NCBI RefSeq assembly: GCF_050589625.1
Contig: NZ_JBNGOP010000004.1
Coordinates: 124,001 to 188,000 of the forward strand
DNA: 64,000 bases
Direction of reading: 5' to 3'
From: Pelagihabitans sp947500445
GTDB lineage: Bacteria > Bacteroidota > Bacteroidia > Flavobacteriales > Flavobacteriaceae
Part shown: positions 1-8,225 of the stretch, piece by piece
Position numbering within the stretch: the stretch's first letter is position 1
Layout of the letters: every line of letters starts with the position of its first letter
Translations under genes and position numbers: made by a program
The notes under the pieces: model-generated
The model's database searches: none
What the model was told of the DNA's origin: nothing
The model's input: the letters and a program-made list of their open reading frames with translations, nothing else

Positions 1-244
1 CTTGTTGTTGTATAACATACCCGTCGTAAAATACGCCGTCGACATTTCCTCCAGGTACGGGCGTTTTAAATCTTGGATAATTTAGCGGTCGCGCTTGGCG
101 GTCCGCAATTTTTATGGATTACAAAACGGCCCACAGCCAACCGTTTACCGCTACTTTAATGTATGGTTGAAAAGAATTTCATACTTTTCTTAAAAACGAT
201 CTATTTCATCGGGCAATAGGTATAGTACAGTTACTTGAGGGACC
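1..244. other. Left-edge stretch without an assignable gene; possible gene remnant
   Basis: No complete gene can be called here. The first ~170 bases have a coding-like composition. A forward frame ends at a TAG at 83-85 and continues open to about 185. A reverse frame is open from about 115 off the left edge, with no start codon after its upstream stop. Neither frame matches a family I recognise. It could be the tail of a gene cut by the window edge or a decayed gene. From 180 on the sequence is AT-rich and looks intergenic. Confidence 0.3.
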
Positions 245-278
245 AAAAAAAACCCTAACGCCCATCGGGCCTAGGGTT
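245..278 (-). terminator. Rho-independent terminator of the DUF2911 gene
   Basis: On the minus strand a hairpin (arms AACCCTA and GCCC, positions 251-278) is followed by a run of T (the A run at 245-250 on the plus strand). It lies about 50 bp past the stop codon of the leftward gene ending at 325. Confidence 0.75.
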
Positions 279-324
279 TTGTTCGACAAAACGATTTCAG
301 GTCGTTGTGATACCATTTCTGGTA

Positions 325-864
325 TTACATGGTAATCGGCACGGCAACGCGAGTGGTATCCCATCCCATAACCAAATGTGCGCCTCCGTCCACTTCCTTA
401 AAAGCGATCGAAAAGGCTTCCAAAGATTTACCATCCGTTGAGGCAGCTCCCTTTACCCGCACAACATCGTTCTTTTCATCATAAAAATAAGATCCCCATT
501 GGTTCAACTGATCGTGAAGGATAACGGTCCATTCCCCGTCACCAGGTATGCTCAATAAAGCATAAGTTCCCGCTTTTACCTCCTGTCCGCCAAAAGTGAC
601 GTCTTTGTAAAAGGTGATTTCCGGAGCCTCATTTGCCCCTGTGCGCCATACTTCTCCCGATTTGGCCAATTCCCCAATGGAACGACCTTTCAATTGAGGT
701 CTGCTATAAACGATACGGACCATTTTATCCGCAACCTTGTAATCGGAAGGGTATGATGCGGCATCCATAGGACTTTTATCCAATCCGCTAAATTTTTGAG
801 CTGTGGCTTCCGATGCGAAAACCAAGGTTAGTGCCAATAGGGCAAGAGTACAAGCTTTTTTCAT
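325..864 (-). CDS. DUF2911 family secreted protein
   Basis: A 179-residue exported protein of the DUF2911 family, common in Bacteroidota and of unknown biochemical function. The start at 864 (MKKACTLALL) is preferred over an in-frame ATG 16 codons upstream because it puts a Sec signal peptide at the N-terminus, with likely cleavage after ATA at residues 20-22. The domain follows as a beta-rich fold with the block SRPQLKGR, then GEVWRTGANEAPEITF and AGTYALLSIP, which are the conserved family signatures as I recall them. It is monocistronic, divergent from asnB and followed by a good terminator. The role is inferred only as periplasmic or secreted. Confidence 0.85.
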   Translation of the reverse strand: MKKACTLALLALTLVFASEATAQKFSGLDKSPMDAASYPSDYKVADKMVRIVYSRPQLKGRSIGELAKSGEVWRTGANEAPEITFYKDVTFGGQEVKAGTYALLSIPGDGEWTVILHDQLNQWGSYFYDEKNDVVRVKGAASTDGKSLEAFSIAFKEVDGGAHLVMGWDTTRVAVPITM

Positions 865-1129
865 ATTGTGTTTTTGTTTTTGTGCCTGAGTCGTTTCAGG
901 TTTGTGGTTCAAAACTAGTTAACAGTGCTTTCAAATTCTTTTAAAAGGTCGTTAAAATTACACCACCTTACAGAATCACCGTTTTAAATGCTTTTTGGTA
1001 TTCCTAAATTTTAATATGATCTGATATTGATGTAAAAATCATTAAATTATAAGTAAAAGCAGAATTTAAGTTTTATATACAAACATTAAGGGTCATATTT
1101 GTATTGAAATTGATATAATATTATTAGAT

Positions 1130-2800
1130 ATGTGTGGAATTGTTTGTGCCTTTGATGTAAAGGAAAGTACCGAGACATTAAGGCCTCAATTATTGGAAAT
1201 GTCCAAAAAGATAAGACACCGTGGCCCCGATTGGAGCGGTATTTATGCAGGAGATAAAGCTATTTTGGCCCATGAACGGCTGGCCATTGTAGACCCGGTT
1301 TCTGGAAAGCAGCCCCTATTGGGGCCTGAAGGAAAACTGATACTTGCGGCAAACGGTGAAATTTATAACCATAGGGAACTGCGAAAACAGTTCGAAGGAT
1401 CTTATGAATTCAAGACCGAGTCGGATTGTGAAGTGATCTTGGCCATGTACCAGGAGAAGGGACCTGGTTTTATAGACGAGCTTAACGGTATCTTCGGTTT
1501 TGCCATTTACGATTCCGAAAAGGACGAATATTTTATTGCCCGTGACCATATGGGGATCATACCCCTATATATTGGATGGGACCAAAACGGTACCTTTTAT
1601 GTGGCTTCCGAGCTAAAGGCATTGGAGGGGACCTGTACAAAAATTGAACTATTTCCGCCCGGACACTATTTACACAGCAAGGACGGTACATTTACAAAGT
1701 GGTACTCAAGAGATTGGATGGACTATGATGCGGTAAAGGAAAATGAGACCAGTATCCATGCGGTAAAGGAAGCTTTGGAGGCTGCAGTGCACCGGCAGTT
1801 AATGTCTGATGTTCCGTATGGAGTACTGCTCTCTGGCGGTTTGGATTCCTCCGTAACTTCCGCTATCGCTAAAAAGTACGCACAAAAACGAATCGAATCC
1901 GATGATACCAAGGAGGCATGGTGGCCGCAGTTGCACTCGTTCTCCGTAGGTTTGGAAGGTTCTCCCGATCTGGCTGCGGCCCGAAAGGTGGCCGACCATA
2001 TCGGAACGGTACATCACGAGATCAAGTTTACCATTCAAGAAGGATTGGATGCCATAAAAGATGTGATCTATAATCTGGAAACCTATGATATTACCACGAT
2101 CCGTGCATCGACACCGATGTATTTAATGGCGCGGGTCATCAAATCGATGGGGATTAAAATGGTGCTTTCCGGAGAAGGTGCGGACGAACTTTTTGGAGGA
2201 TACCTATATTTCCACAAAGCGCCCAGTCCAAAGGATTTTCATGAGGAAACCGTTCGTAAACTGGACAAGCTGCATATGTACGACTGCCTTCGTGCCAACA
2301 AGTCCCTAGCTGCTTGGGGTATTGAAGGACGTGTACCGTTTTTGGACAAGGAGTTTATGGATGTGGCCATGCGGATCAACCCAAAAGATAAGATGATCAA
2401 TGGGGAACGTATGGAAAAATGGGTAGTGCGTAAAGCCTTTGAGGATATGTTGCCCGAAAGCGTCGCATGGCGCCAAAAGGAGCAATTTTCCGATGGTGTA
2501 GGGTACAGTTGGATCGATACCCTAAAGGAAGTTGTGGACAAGGAAGTGAGCGACGAACAATTGGCCAACGCCCGTTTTCGGTTTCCGCTTCAGACCCCGA
2601 CTAATAAAGAAGAATTTTACTATCGTTCCATTTTCGAATCACATTTCCCTAGTGATGCGGCCGCGATGTCGGTGCCTCAGGAGCCTTCCGTGGCCTGTAG
2701 TACGAAAATCGCCCTGGAATGGGACGAGGCATTTAAAAATATGAACGATCCTTCTGGAAGGGCCGTTGCAAAAGTACACGAAGATGCTTACGAAAATTAG
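1130..2800 (+). CDS. asnB: Asparagine synthase B (glutamine-hydrolysing)
   Basis: Makes asparagine from aspartate, ATP and glutamine in the cytoplasm. The 556-residue length matches class-B enzymes. It begins MCGIVCAFD, so Cys2, the glutaminase nucleophile exposed after Met removal, is present. The N-terminal Ntn glutaminase domain spans roughly residues 1-190 (RHRGPDWSG, NGEIYNHREL). The synthetase domain follows with the ATP-pyrophosphatase loop LLSGGLDSS near residue 235 and the LSGEGADELFGGY block near 350. It is a single gene with a long AT-rich upstream region and its own terminator. No truncation or missing catalytic residue is visible. Confidence 0.97.
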   Translation: MCGIVCAFDVKESTETLRPQLLEMSKKIRHRGPDWSGIYAGDKAILAHERLAIVDPVSGKQPLLGPEGKLILAANGEIYNHRELRKQFEGSYEFKTESDCEVILAMYQEKGPGFIDELNGIFGFAIYDSEKDEYFIARDHMGIIPLYIGWDQNGTFYVASELKALEGTCTKIELFPPGHYLHSKDGTFTKWYSRDWMDYDAVKENETSIHAVKEALEAAVHRQLMSDVPYGVLLSGGLDSSVTSAIAKKYAQKRIESDDTKEAWWPQLHSFSVGLEGSPDLAAARKVADHIGTVHHEIKFTIQEGLDAIKDVIYNLETYDITTIRASTPMYLMARVIKSMGIKMVLSGEGADELFGGYLYFHKAPSPKDFHEETVRKLDKLHMYDCLRANKSLAAWGIEGRVPFLDKEFMDVAMRINPKDKMINGERMEKWVVRKAFEDMLPESVAWRQKEQFSDGVGYSWIDTLKEVVDKEVSDEQLANARFRFPLQTPTNKEEFYYRSIFESHFPSDAAAMSVPQEPSVACSTKIALEWDEAFKNMNDPSGRAVAKVHEDAYEN

Positions 2801-2857
2801 GCGTTGGGCATAAACGAAAATTCTGTTTCATTCAGTTTTTATTTTTATTAGTCAATC

Positions 2858-2885
2858 GACCCCGGCAATTTGTCGGGGTCTTTTT
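2858..2885 (+). terminator. Rho-independent terminator after asnB
   Basis: Seven-bp arms GACCCCG (2858-2864) and CGGGGTC (2874-2880) are followed directly by five T, 58 bp past the asnB stop. Confidence 0.85.
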
Positions 2886-3177
2886 GTGAACGTTACCGTT
2901 GTTTTTTTCATCTCCAAGATGGTTTGGAAATATCTCGATTATTTTCTTGTAGCCTCTTTTGCACGAACCTTGAACGGTTTGGGTTGCCTTACAACACATC
3001 AAAAACGGGCCATAATACTACTAAGATATTTCAAGACAGCCTCTCAAAAACAAGCGTTTTTTGAAGAAATCCCTTTTCTAAATTTTCAAGTTGTCCCAAA
3101 GGGATTTTTCCACATTTTTTGTTGATAACTTCGAAGTGGCGTTTGGGTTGTAACGCCATATTCTATAGGGTATTCAG
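2886..3177. other. Intergenic region upstream of gyrB, no gene seen
   Basis: About 290 bases between the asnB terminator and the gyrB promoter. Short open frames are present, but they lack family resemblance, a plausible start context and coding-like composition. I see no RNA gene or repeat in it. Confidence 0.6.
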
Positions 3178-3185
3178 TATATTTG
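3178..3185 (+). promoter_or_regulatory. Candidate Bacteroidota -7 element for gyrB
   Basis: TATATTTG matches the Bacteroidota -7 consensus TAnnTTTG. It would start transcription near 3192, some 65 bp before the gyrB ATG. No TTG at the usual -33 spacing is present, so this is a partial match. Confidence 0.4.
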
Positions 3186-3258
3186 TAAGATTGCAAAATT
3201 TCAAGCGGGAACCTTTCCAAAAAGGACAAAAGGACTCCCGAACGAACAACCTAACACT

Positions 3259-5208
3259 ATGAGCGAAGAAGCGGAAAAAAACAAAAATTATTCAGCGGAT
3301 AGCATTCAGGCCCTAGAGGGTATGGAGCACGTACGCATGCGGCCGTCCATGTACATAGGCGACGTCGGTACCCGCGGTTTGCACCACTTGGTCTATGAGG
3401 TGGTCGATAACTCTATCGATGAGGCCATGGGGGGGCACTGTGACACCATAAGCGTAGTCATTAACGAGGACAATTCCATTACCACGAAAGATAACGGTAG
3501 GGGTATTCCGGTAGGCCTCCATAAAAAAGAAGGGGTTTCCGCCCTGCAAGTGGTCATGACCAAAATCGGTGCCGGTGGAAAATTCGACAAGGATTCCTAC
3601 AAGGTATCCGGTGGACTCCACGGTGTTGGGGTTTCCTGTGTGAACGCACTATCCAATCATTTGCGGGCCACCGTGCACAGGGACGGAAAAATATGGGAAC
3701 AGGAGTATGAGCGCGGAAAAGCCTTATACCCTGTTAAAACGATAGGGGAAACCACCGAAAGGGGTACCATCGTCACCTTTAAGCCCGATGATACCATTTT
3801 TACCCAGACCACGGAGTACAGTTACGAGACTTTGGCGAACCGTATGCGGGAGCTTTCCTTTTTAAATAAGGGCGTGACCATTACCATAATGGACAAACGC
3901 CAGAAAGACCCGGAAAGCGAAACCGGTTATGTTGGGGAAACTTTTTTCTCCAATGAAGGCCTTAAGGAGTTCGTCAAGTTTCTTGACGGAAACCGGGAGG
4001 CGCTTACGCAAAACATCATTTCCATAGAAGGGGAAAAGAACGGGATTCCGGTAGAGGTGGCCATGATTTATAACACCTCCTATACGGAAAATCTACACTC
4101 TTATGTAAACAACATCAATACCCATGAAGGGGGTACCCATTTATCGGGCTTCCGCAGGGGGCTTACCTCTACCTTAAAGAAGTATGCCGATAGCTCCGGA
4201 ATGTTGGACAAGCTGAAGTTCGAAATTCAGGGCGACGATTTTAGGGAGGGGCTTACGGCCATTGTGTCCGTGAAAGTTGCCGAACCCCAGTTCGAAGGGC
4301 AGACCAAGACAAAGTTGGGGAACCGTGAGGTGTCCTCCGCAGTTTCTCAGGCCGTTTCCGAGATGTTGACCGACTATTTGGAGGAACATCCCGATGATGC
4401 CAAAACCATCGTGCAGAAAGTGATTTTGGCCGCTCAGGCCCGTCACGCGGCGACCAAGGCGCGTGAAATGGTACAGCGTAAAACCGTAATGAGTATCGGT
4501 GGCCTACCGGGAAAATTATCGGATTGCTCCGAACAAGATCCTACCCTTTGCGAAGTGTTCCTAGTCGAGGGGGATTCTGCGGGCGGAACGGCAAAACAAG
4601 GACGAGATCGTAATTTTCAGGCCATTCTGCCGTTGCGGGGGAAAATATTGAATGTAGAGAAGGCCATGCCGCACCGGGTATTCGAGAACGAGGAAATCAA
4701 GAACATTTATACGGCACTCGGGGTCACTATCGGTACCGAGGAAGACAGTAAGGCCTTGAACTTGGAAAAACTGCGCTACCATAAAGTAGTGATCATGTGT
4801 GATGCAGATGTGGATGGAAGCCATATCGAAACGCTCATCCTTACCTTTTTCTACCGGTACATGCGCGAACTGATCGAGGGTGGTCATGTCTACATTGCCA
4901 CACCACCGTTGTATTTGGTGAAAAAAGGAAGTAAAAAACAATATGCCTGGGACGATAAAGAGCGCGATGCCATAGCCGACACCTACAGTGGCGGAGTAAG
5001 CATTCAGCGCTATAAAGGTCTTGGGGAAATGAATGCGGAACAGTTGTGGGATACCACTATGAATCCCGATTTTAGAACGTTGCGACAGGTTTCTATAGAT
5101 AATGCCACGGAGGCGGACCGGATTTTTTCCATGTTAATGGGTGATGAGGTACCTCCCCGAAGGGAATTTATAGAGAAGAATGCCGTGTATGCGAACATTG
5201 ACGTATAA
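3259..5208 (+). CDS. gyrB: DNA gyrase subunit B
   Basis: ATPase subunit of the type II topoisomerase that introduces negative supercoils. It is 649 residues long, the short GyrB form without the enterobacterial insert. The GHKL ATPase motif is YEVVDNSIDEAMGG near residue 50, followed by DNGRGIPVG and the glycine-rich GGLHGVGVSCVNALS. The TOPRIM domain starts at EVFLVEGDSAGG near residue 435, with the metal-binding DADVDGSHI near 515. The C-terminal tower and QRYKGLGEM block near 582 are intact. ParE is the main alternative, but the sequence as a whole, including the QRYKGLGEMNAEQLW block, fits GyrB. The gene is followed by a hairpin at 5233-5256. Confidence 0.97.
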   Translation: MSEEAEKNKNYSADSIQALEGMEHVRMRPSMYIGDVGTRGLHHLVYEVVDNSIDEAMGGHCDTISVVINEDNSITTKDNGRGIPVGLHKKEGVSALQVVMTKIGAGGKFDKDSYKVSGGLHGVGVSCVNALSNHLRATVHRDGKIWEQEYERGKALYPVKTIGETTERGTIVTFKPDDTIFTQTTEYSYETLANRMRELSFLNKGVTITIMDKRQKDPESETGYVGETFFSNEGLKEFVKFLDGNREALTQNIISIEGEKNGIPVEVAMIYNTSYTENLHSYVNNINTHEGGTHLSGFRRGLTSTLKKYADSSGMLDKLKFEIQGDDFREGLTAIVSVKVAEPQFEGQTKTKLGNREVSSAVSQAVSEMLTDYLEEHPDDAKTIVQKVILAAQARHAATKAREMVQRKTVMSIGGLPGKLSDCSEQDPTLCEVFLVEGDSAGGTAKQGRDRNFQAILPLRGKILNVEKAMPHRVFENEEIKNIYTALGVTIGTEEDSKALNLEKLRYHKVVIMCDADVDGSHIETLILTFFYRYMRELIEGGHVYIATPPLYLVKKGSKKQYAWDDKERDAIADTYSGGVSIQRYKGLGEMNAEQLWDTTMNPDFRTLRQVSIDNATEADRIFSMLMGDEVPPRREFIEKNAVYANIDV

Positions 5209-5232
5209 CAAAGCGTACTTTCACAACAATAA

Positions 5233-5260
5233 TTCGTCCGCTACCTAGCGGACGAACTAT
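5233..5260 (+). terminator. Hairpin terminator after gyrB
   Basis: A perfect 11-bp inverted repeat, TTCGTCCGCTA at 5233-5243 and its complement at 5246-5256, is followed by CTATTTTA. The stem is strong but the U-tract is weak. Confidence 0.6.
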
Positions 5261-5293
5261 TTTAGGGCCATATACAAACCCTAAAGTTTAAGA

Positions 5294-6058
5294 ATGAAAG
5301 TAAAATTAGTAGCAACGGCACTGTTCATGACCGCAACCATGTGTTTTGGACAAGAAGATTTAAAAGAACGGGAAAAACAGGCGGCCTTCGATCCTGCATA
5401 CAGTTCATATTCCAGAAAAAAACCAGCTTATATCACCCTAAAGGACGGAACCAAAATAGAAGGGGATATAAAAGATGTGGATCGAAAGAAAGGACAGATA
5501 GAGCGCCTGAAAATTATTGAGAACGGGAAGAAAAAGGTCAAGATCGAAGCGACCGAAATAGCAGATCTGTACATGGCACCTTCCGGTTTCGATCAGTTCA
5601 ACAAACAGGCGACCTATTTCAACGATGCTACCAAATGGGGCAAGTCCGATGCTTCAAAGCACATTAGCAAGGGATATACCATGTATACCAATCAAATGGT
5701 TTCTTTGAAGAACAAGAAAAAACCAACGGAATATTTGATGCAGGTAATCAATCCGAAGTATAGTCAAAAAATTGAGGTGTATGCCGATCCTTGGGCAAAA
5801 CAGACCGCGAGCATCGGTGTTGGCTCCTTGAAGTTGGCCGGAGGAATCGCCAAGAGCTATTACATTAAAAAAGGAGACGAAAAAGTACTTTGGTTGACCA
5901 AAAAGGATTTTGACGAGCATTTTGAATCGCTGTTCATGGACAACGAAAAGTTTAAAGCGAAATACGCAGACCATAAATTCAAATGGAGTCTTTTGGGTGT
6001 GTATGTTTTGGATTATACCGAGTTCAGCATGGAAACGGAAACGGTCGAATCCAAATAG
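5294..6058 (+). CDS. Conserved secreted protein of unknown function
   Basis: A 254-residue exported protein with a Sec signal peptide (MKVKLVATALF..., cleavage near FGQ at residues 18-20). I do not recognise the family. The mature part is rich in lysine and charged residues. It opens with a segment reading ITLKDGTKIEGDIKDVDRKK, which resembles a small beta-barrel type sequence, and it has no cysteine cluster or membrane segment after the signal. It follows gyrB by 85 bp but a hairpin lies between, so co-transcription is doubtful. A repeat element starts two bases after its stop codon. Confidence 0.8.
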   Translation: MKVKLVATALFMTATMCFGQEDLKEREKQAAFDPAYSSYSRKKPAYITLKDGTKIEGDIKDVDRKKGQIERLKIIENGKKKVKIEATEIADLYMAPSGFDQFNKQATYFNDATKWGKSDASKHISKGYTMYTNQMVSLKNKKKPTEYLMQVINPKYSQKIEVYADPWAKQTASIGVGSLKLAGGIAKSYYIKKGDEKVLWLTKKDFDEHFESLFMDNEKFKAKYADHKFKWSLLGVYVLDYTEFSMETETVESK

Positions 6059-6060
6059 TA

Positions 6061-6168
6061 ATACCGTTTCCGATGTTAAATTACCCTTTAAAAATTACTC
6101 TTTTCCGTGTATACTTCAAAAGAAAATCCCTGTTTTTTATTTGCGCAATTTAACACCGGAAACGGGAT
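6061..6168 (-). repeat. 108-bp palindromic-ended repeat element, copy A
   Basis: Ends are inverted repeats: ATACCGTTTCCGATGTTAAA at the left and the complement of ATCCCGTTTCCGGTGTTAAA at the right. The interior, read on the minus strand, carries CGCAAATAAAA, TTTGAAGTATACACGG and AAAGGGTAATTTAACATC, shared nearly base for base with the copy at 55578-55685. It begins two bases after the stop of the upstream gene. It encodes no protein. Confidence 0.8.
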
Positions 6169-6189
6169 AAGAAGTTTAAACGAGTTCAT

Positions 6190-6223
6190 AAAAAAACCCT
6201 GACAGTTTTGTCAGGGTTTTTTT
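6190..6223. terminator. Bidirectional terminator between converging genes
   Basis: The arms ACCCTGACA and TGTCAGGGT are flanked by an A run on the left and a T run on the right, so it can serve the rightward gene ending at 6058 and the leftward gene ending at 6251. Confidence 0.85.
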
Positions 6224-6250
6224 GGTGTATTTAAGAGTGTTTAATAAAAA

Positions 6251-6625
6251 TCAGTTTCTGATGGCAACGATGGTTCCCTGGGCATCTTTTAATATTTCTT
6301 CGCCCTTGTCCGATTGTTGCAGGGTCACTTTCTGATCTGGAAGGTCGGTACCGGGATAGGAGATGGTATAAGTACCTTGATCCTCGGACCATTTGAAATC
6401 GGTGCGTAGGGTCTCTTTTGCATTTATTTCGTGGTTGTACCTGCCTAAATAGGCATCGTTAAAGGTCCATTTTTGAAGTACTTTTTGTTTGTTGGTCTGG
6501 CTCGTGGTTTGAATGTCCACCTTTTCCCAGTAACCGATGATCGGGTCATCGTTCTCGGGAATTCGGGAACAATTGCTCGCCAGTATGATGCCAAGAATGG
6601 CAAATAGCGAAAAAATCTTTTTCAT
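6251..6625 (-). CDS. Small putative lipoprotein
   Basis: A 124-residue protein with a hydrophobic N-terminus ending in a cysteine (IILASNCS). The residue before the cysteine is Asn, which is unusual for a lipobox, so lipidation is likely but not certain. The mature part (IIGYWEKVDIQ..., KWTFNDAYLGRY, GTYTISYPG) looks like a short beta-barrel of the lipocalin-like type that is common among Bacteroidota lipoproteins. I cannot name the family. It stands alone, converging on the upstream gene and divergent from mdh. Confidence 0.75.
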   Translation of the reverse strand: MKKIFSLFAILGIILASNCSRIPENDDPIIGYWEKVDIQTTSQTNKQKVLQKWTFNDAYLGRYNHEINAKETLRTDFKWSEDQGTYTISYPGTDLPDQKVTLQQSDKGEEILKDAQGTIVAIRN

Positions 6626-6997
6626 AATGCAGGTAATTAAGATTCGGGGTTTCTTATAAACGATAACGGGAGCGCATCCCTTGGTATTGCTAAAATTCGA
6701 TGTATGACCGCGAATTCGGATTTTCTTCGTTGAATAACACGTTTTAAGGGTATTCGGCGCATTTCGTCGATGATGGCATGGTGCGATTCATCGATAAAAT
6801 CGGACAAAGTGCGGGCAGGATTTCAAGACGGAATTTGGCACGTTTCCGTTTCCTAATTTTTAAAAACAACTTTTTAACCGTGTATTTTTAGATAAAAACC
6901 AAAGGGCGGATAAAAATTGAGGACATTCGCTCTAGTATTCCGAAAATGCAATGGGTATTAAAAACCATATCGATGTCCGTATTTAGGTAAGATTCCG
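6626..6997. other. Intergenic region upstream of mdh, no gene seen
   Basis: About 370 bases between divergent genes. I find no open frame of note, no RNA fold and no member of the repeat families seen elsewhere in the window. Confidence 0.6.
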
Positions 6998-7005
6998 TAA
7001 TTTTG
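6998..7005 (+). promoter_or_regulatory. Candidate -7 element for mdh
   Basis: TAATTTTG fits TAnnTTTG, 43 bp upstream of the chosen mdh ATG. No clear -33 TTG is present. The position implies that the in-frame codons before 7048 are untranslated leader. Confidence 0.45.
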
Positions 7006-7047
7006 GAAGCCTTAAAAAATAAACGTTATCATTATAAAAACATATTT

Positions 7048-7974
7048 ATGAAAGTTACCGTAGTAGGAGCAGGTGCCGTAGGGGCAAGCTGTGCAGAGTA
7101 TATTGCAATCAAGAATTTCGCATCGGAAGTCGTATTGTTGGACATCAAAGAGGGTTATGCAGAAGGAAAGGCCATGGATCTCATGCAATGCGCCTCTTTA
7201 AATGGTTTTGATACCAAGCTCACAGGGGTTACCAACGACTATTCCAAAACAGCGGGAAGCGATATTGCGGTAATCACCTCAGGTATCCCAAGAAAACCGG
7301 GTATGACCCGAGAGGAGTTGATCGGGATCAATGCCGGTATCGTCAAATCCGTTTCCGCAAGCCTGATCGAACATTCCCCGAACGTTATTCTGATCGTGGT
7401 CAGTAATCCAATGGATACCATGACCTATTTGGTACACAAAACGACCAATCTTCCCAAACACAAAATAATAGGAATGGGCGGGGCCTTGGACAGCGCCCGG
7501 TTCAAGTATCGTTTGGCCCAGGCCTTGGAAGCGCCTATTTCAGATGTCGATGGTATGGTCATTGGCGGACATAGTGATAAAGGAATGGTTCCATTGACCT
7601 CACATGCCACTCGAAACAGCATACGGGTATCTGAATTTTTGACCGCCGAACGTTTGCAACAAGTGGCCGAGGATACCAAGGTCGGGGGTGCTACCCTAAC
7701 AAAGTTATTGGGTACCAGTGCCTGGTATGCCCCGGGAGCCGCAGTTTCCGGTTTGGTACAGGCAATCGCTTGCGACCAAAAGAAAATATTTCCGTGCTCT
7801 ACCTATTTGGAAGGCGAATACGGCTTGGAAGATATTTGTATCGGCGTGCCCGTAGTGCTCGGAAAAGATGGTATAGAAGCCATTGTCGATGTTCCGTTGA
7901 GCGATGCCGAAAAGGCAAAAATGAAAGAGAGTGCCGAAGGTGTTACGAAAACCAATGGTTTACTGGAATTGTAA
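7048..7974 (+). CDS. mdh: Malate dehydrogenase
   Basis: TCA-cycle enzyme interconverting malate and oxaloacetate with NAD. It is 308 residues long, the LDH-like (type 3) MDH. The start at 7048 gives MKVTVVGAGAVGASCA, placing the Rossmann glycine motif at residues 7-12 as in homologues; the open frame extends 15 codons further, into the predicted promoter. The substrate-binding loop IPRKPGMTREEL lies near residue 80, NPMDTMTYL near 120, and the catalytic histidine in GGHSDKGMVP near 174. It is monocistronic with a good terminator. Confidence 0.96.
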   Translation: MKVTVVGAGAVGASCAEYIAIKNFASEVVLLDIKEGYAEGKAMDLMQCASLNGFDTKLTGVTNDYSKTAGSDIAVITSGIPRKPGMTREELIGINAGIVKSVSASLIEHSPNVILIVVSNPMDTMTYLVHKTTNLPKHKIIGMGGALDSARFKYRLAQALEAPISDVDGMVIGGHSDKGMVPLTSHATRNSIRVSEFLTAERLQQVAEDTKVGGATLTKLLGTSAWYAPGAAVSGLVQAIACDQKKIFPCSTYLEGEYGLEDICIGVPVVLGKDGIEAIVDVPLSDAEKAKMKESAEGVTKTNGLLEL

Positions 7975-8021
7975 ACCGAGAGCAGCGATCGGAATACTTT
8001 CGTTCGCGAAAGTCAGTTTTA

Positions 8022-8059
8022 AAAGTGCCATTCTTGTTACCAAGAGTGGCGCTTTTTTT
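8022..8059 (+). terminator. Rho-independent terminator after mdh
   Basis: A long hairpin, AAGTGCCATTCTTG pairing with CAAGAGTGGCGCTT (with wobble pairs) around a TTAC loop, runs into seven T. Confidence 0.85.
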
Positions 8060-8153
8060 GCTGTATACCGATAAAAAGTTCAGGTATCTTCAGCTGTCCT
8101 TAAAGCAAACAACACCTGAGATTTAGCCATACCGGTAATAACTCCTAAATATG

Positions 8154-8185
8154 TTGTCAAATCCTACGGGAAAATCATATATTTG
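8154..8185 (+). promoter_or_regulatory. Bacteroidota-type promoter for secDF
   Basis: TTG at 8154-8156, a 21-bp spacer and TATATTTG at 8178-8185 match the -33/-7 pattern of Bacteroidota primary-sigma promoters. The predicted start lies about 35 bp before the secDF ATG. Confidence 0.6.
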
Positions 8186-8225
8186 CAGGCTGTTATAAAA
8201 AGCATCCAATTAATATACGTAACCA

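Noticed and set aside
310..333. Sequence resembling an end of the 108-bp repeat (ATACCATTTCTG) over the stop of the DUF2911 gene
   Set aside because: Only 12 bases match and the partner end is missing; too little to call a repeat copy.
2870..3125. Short open frames between asnB and gyrB
   Set aside because: They start inside or next to the asnB terminator, have AT-rich, non-coding composition and resemble no family.
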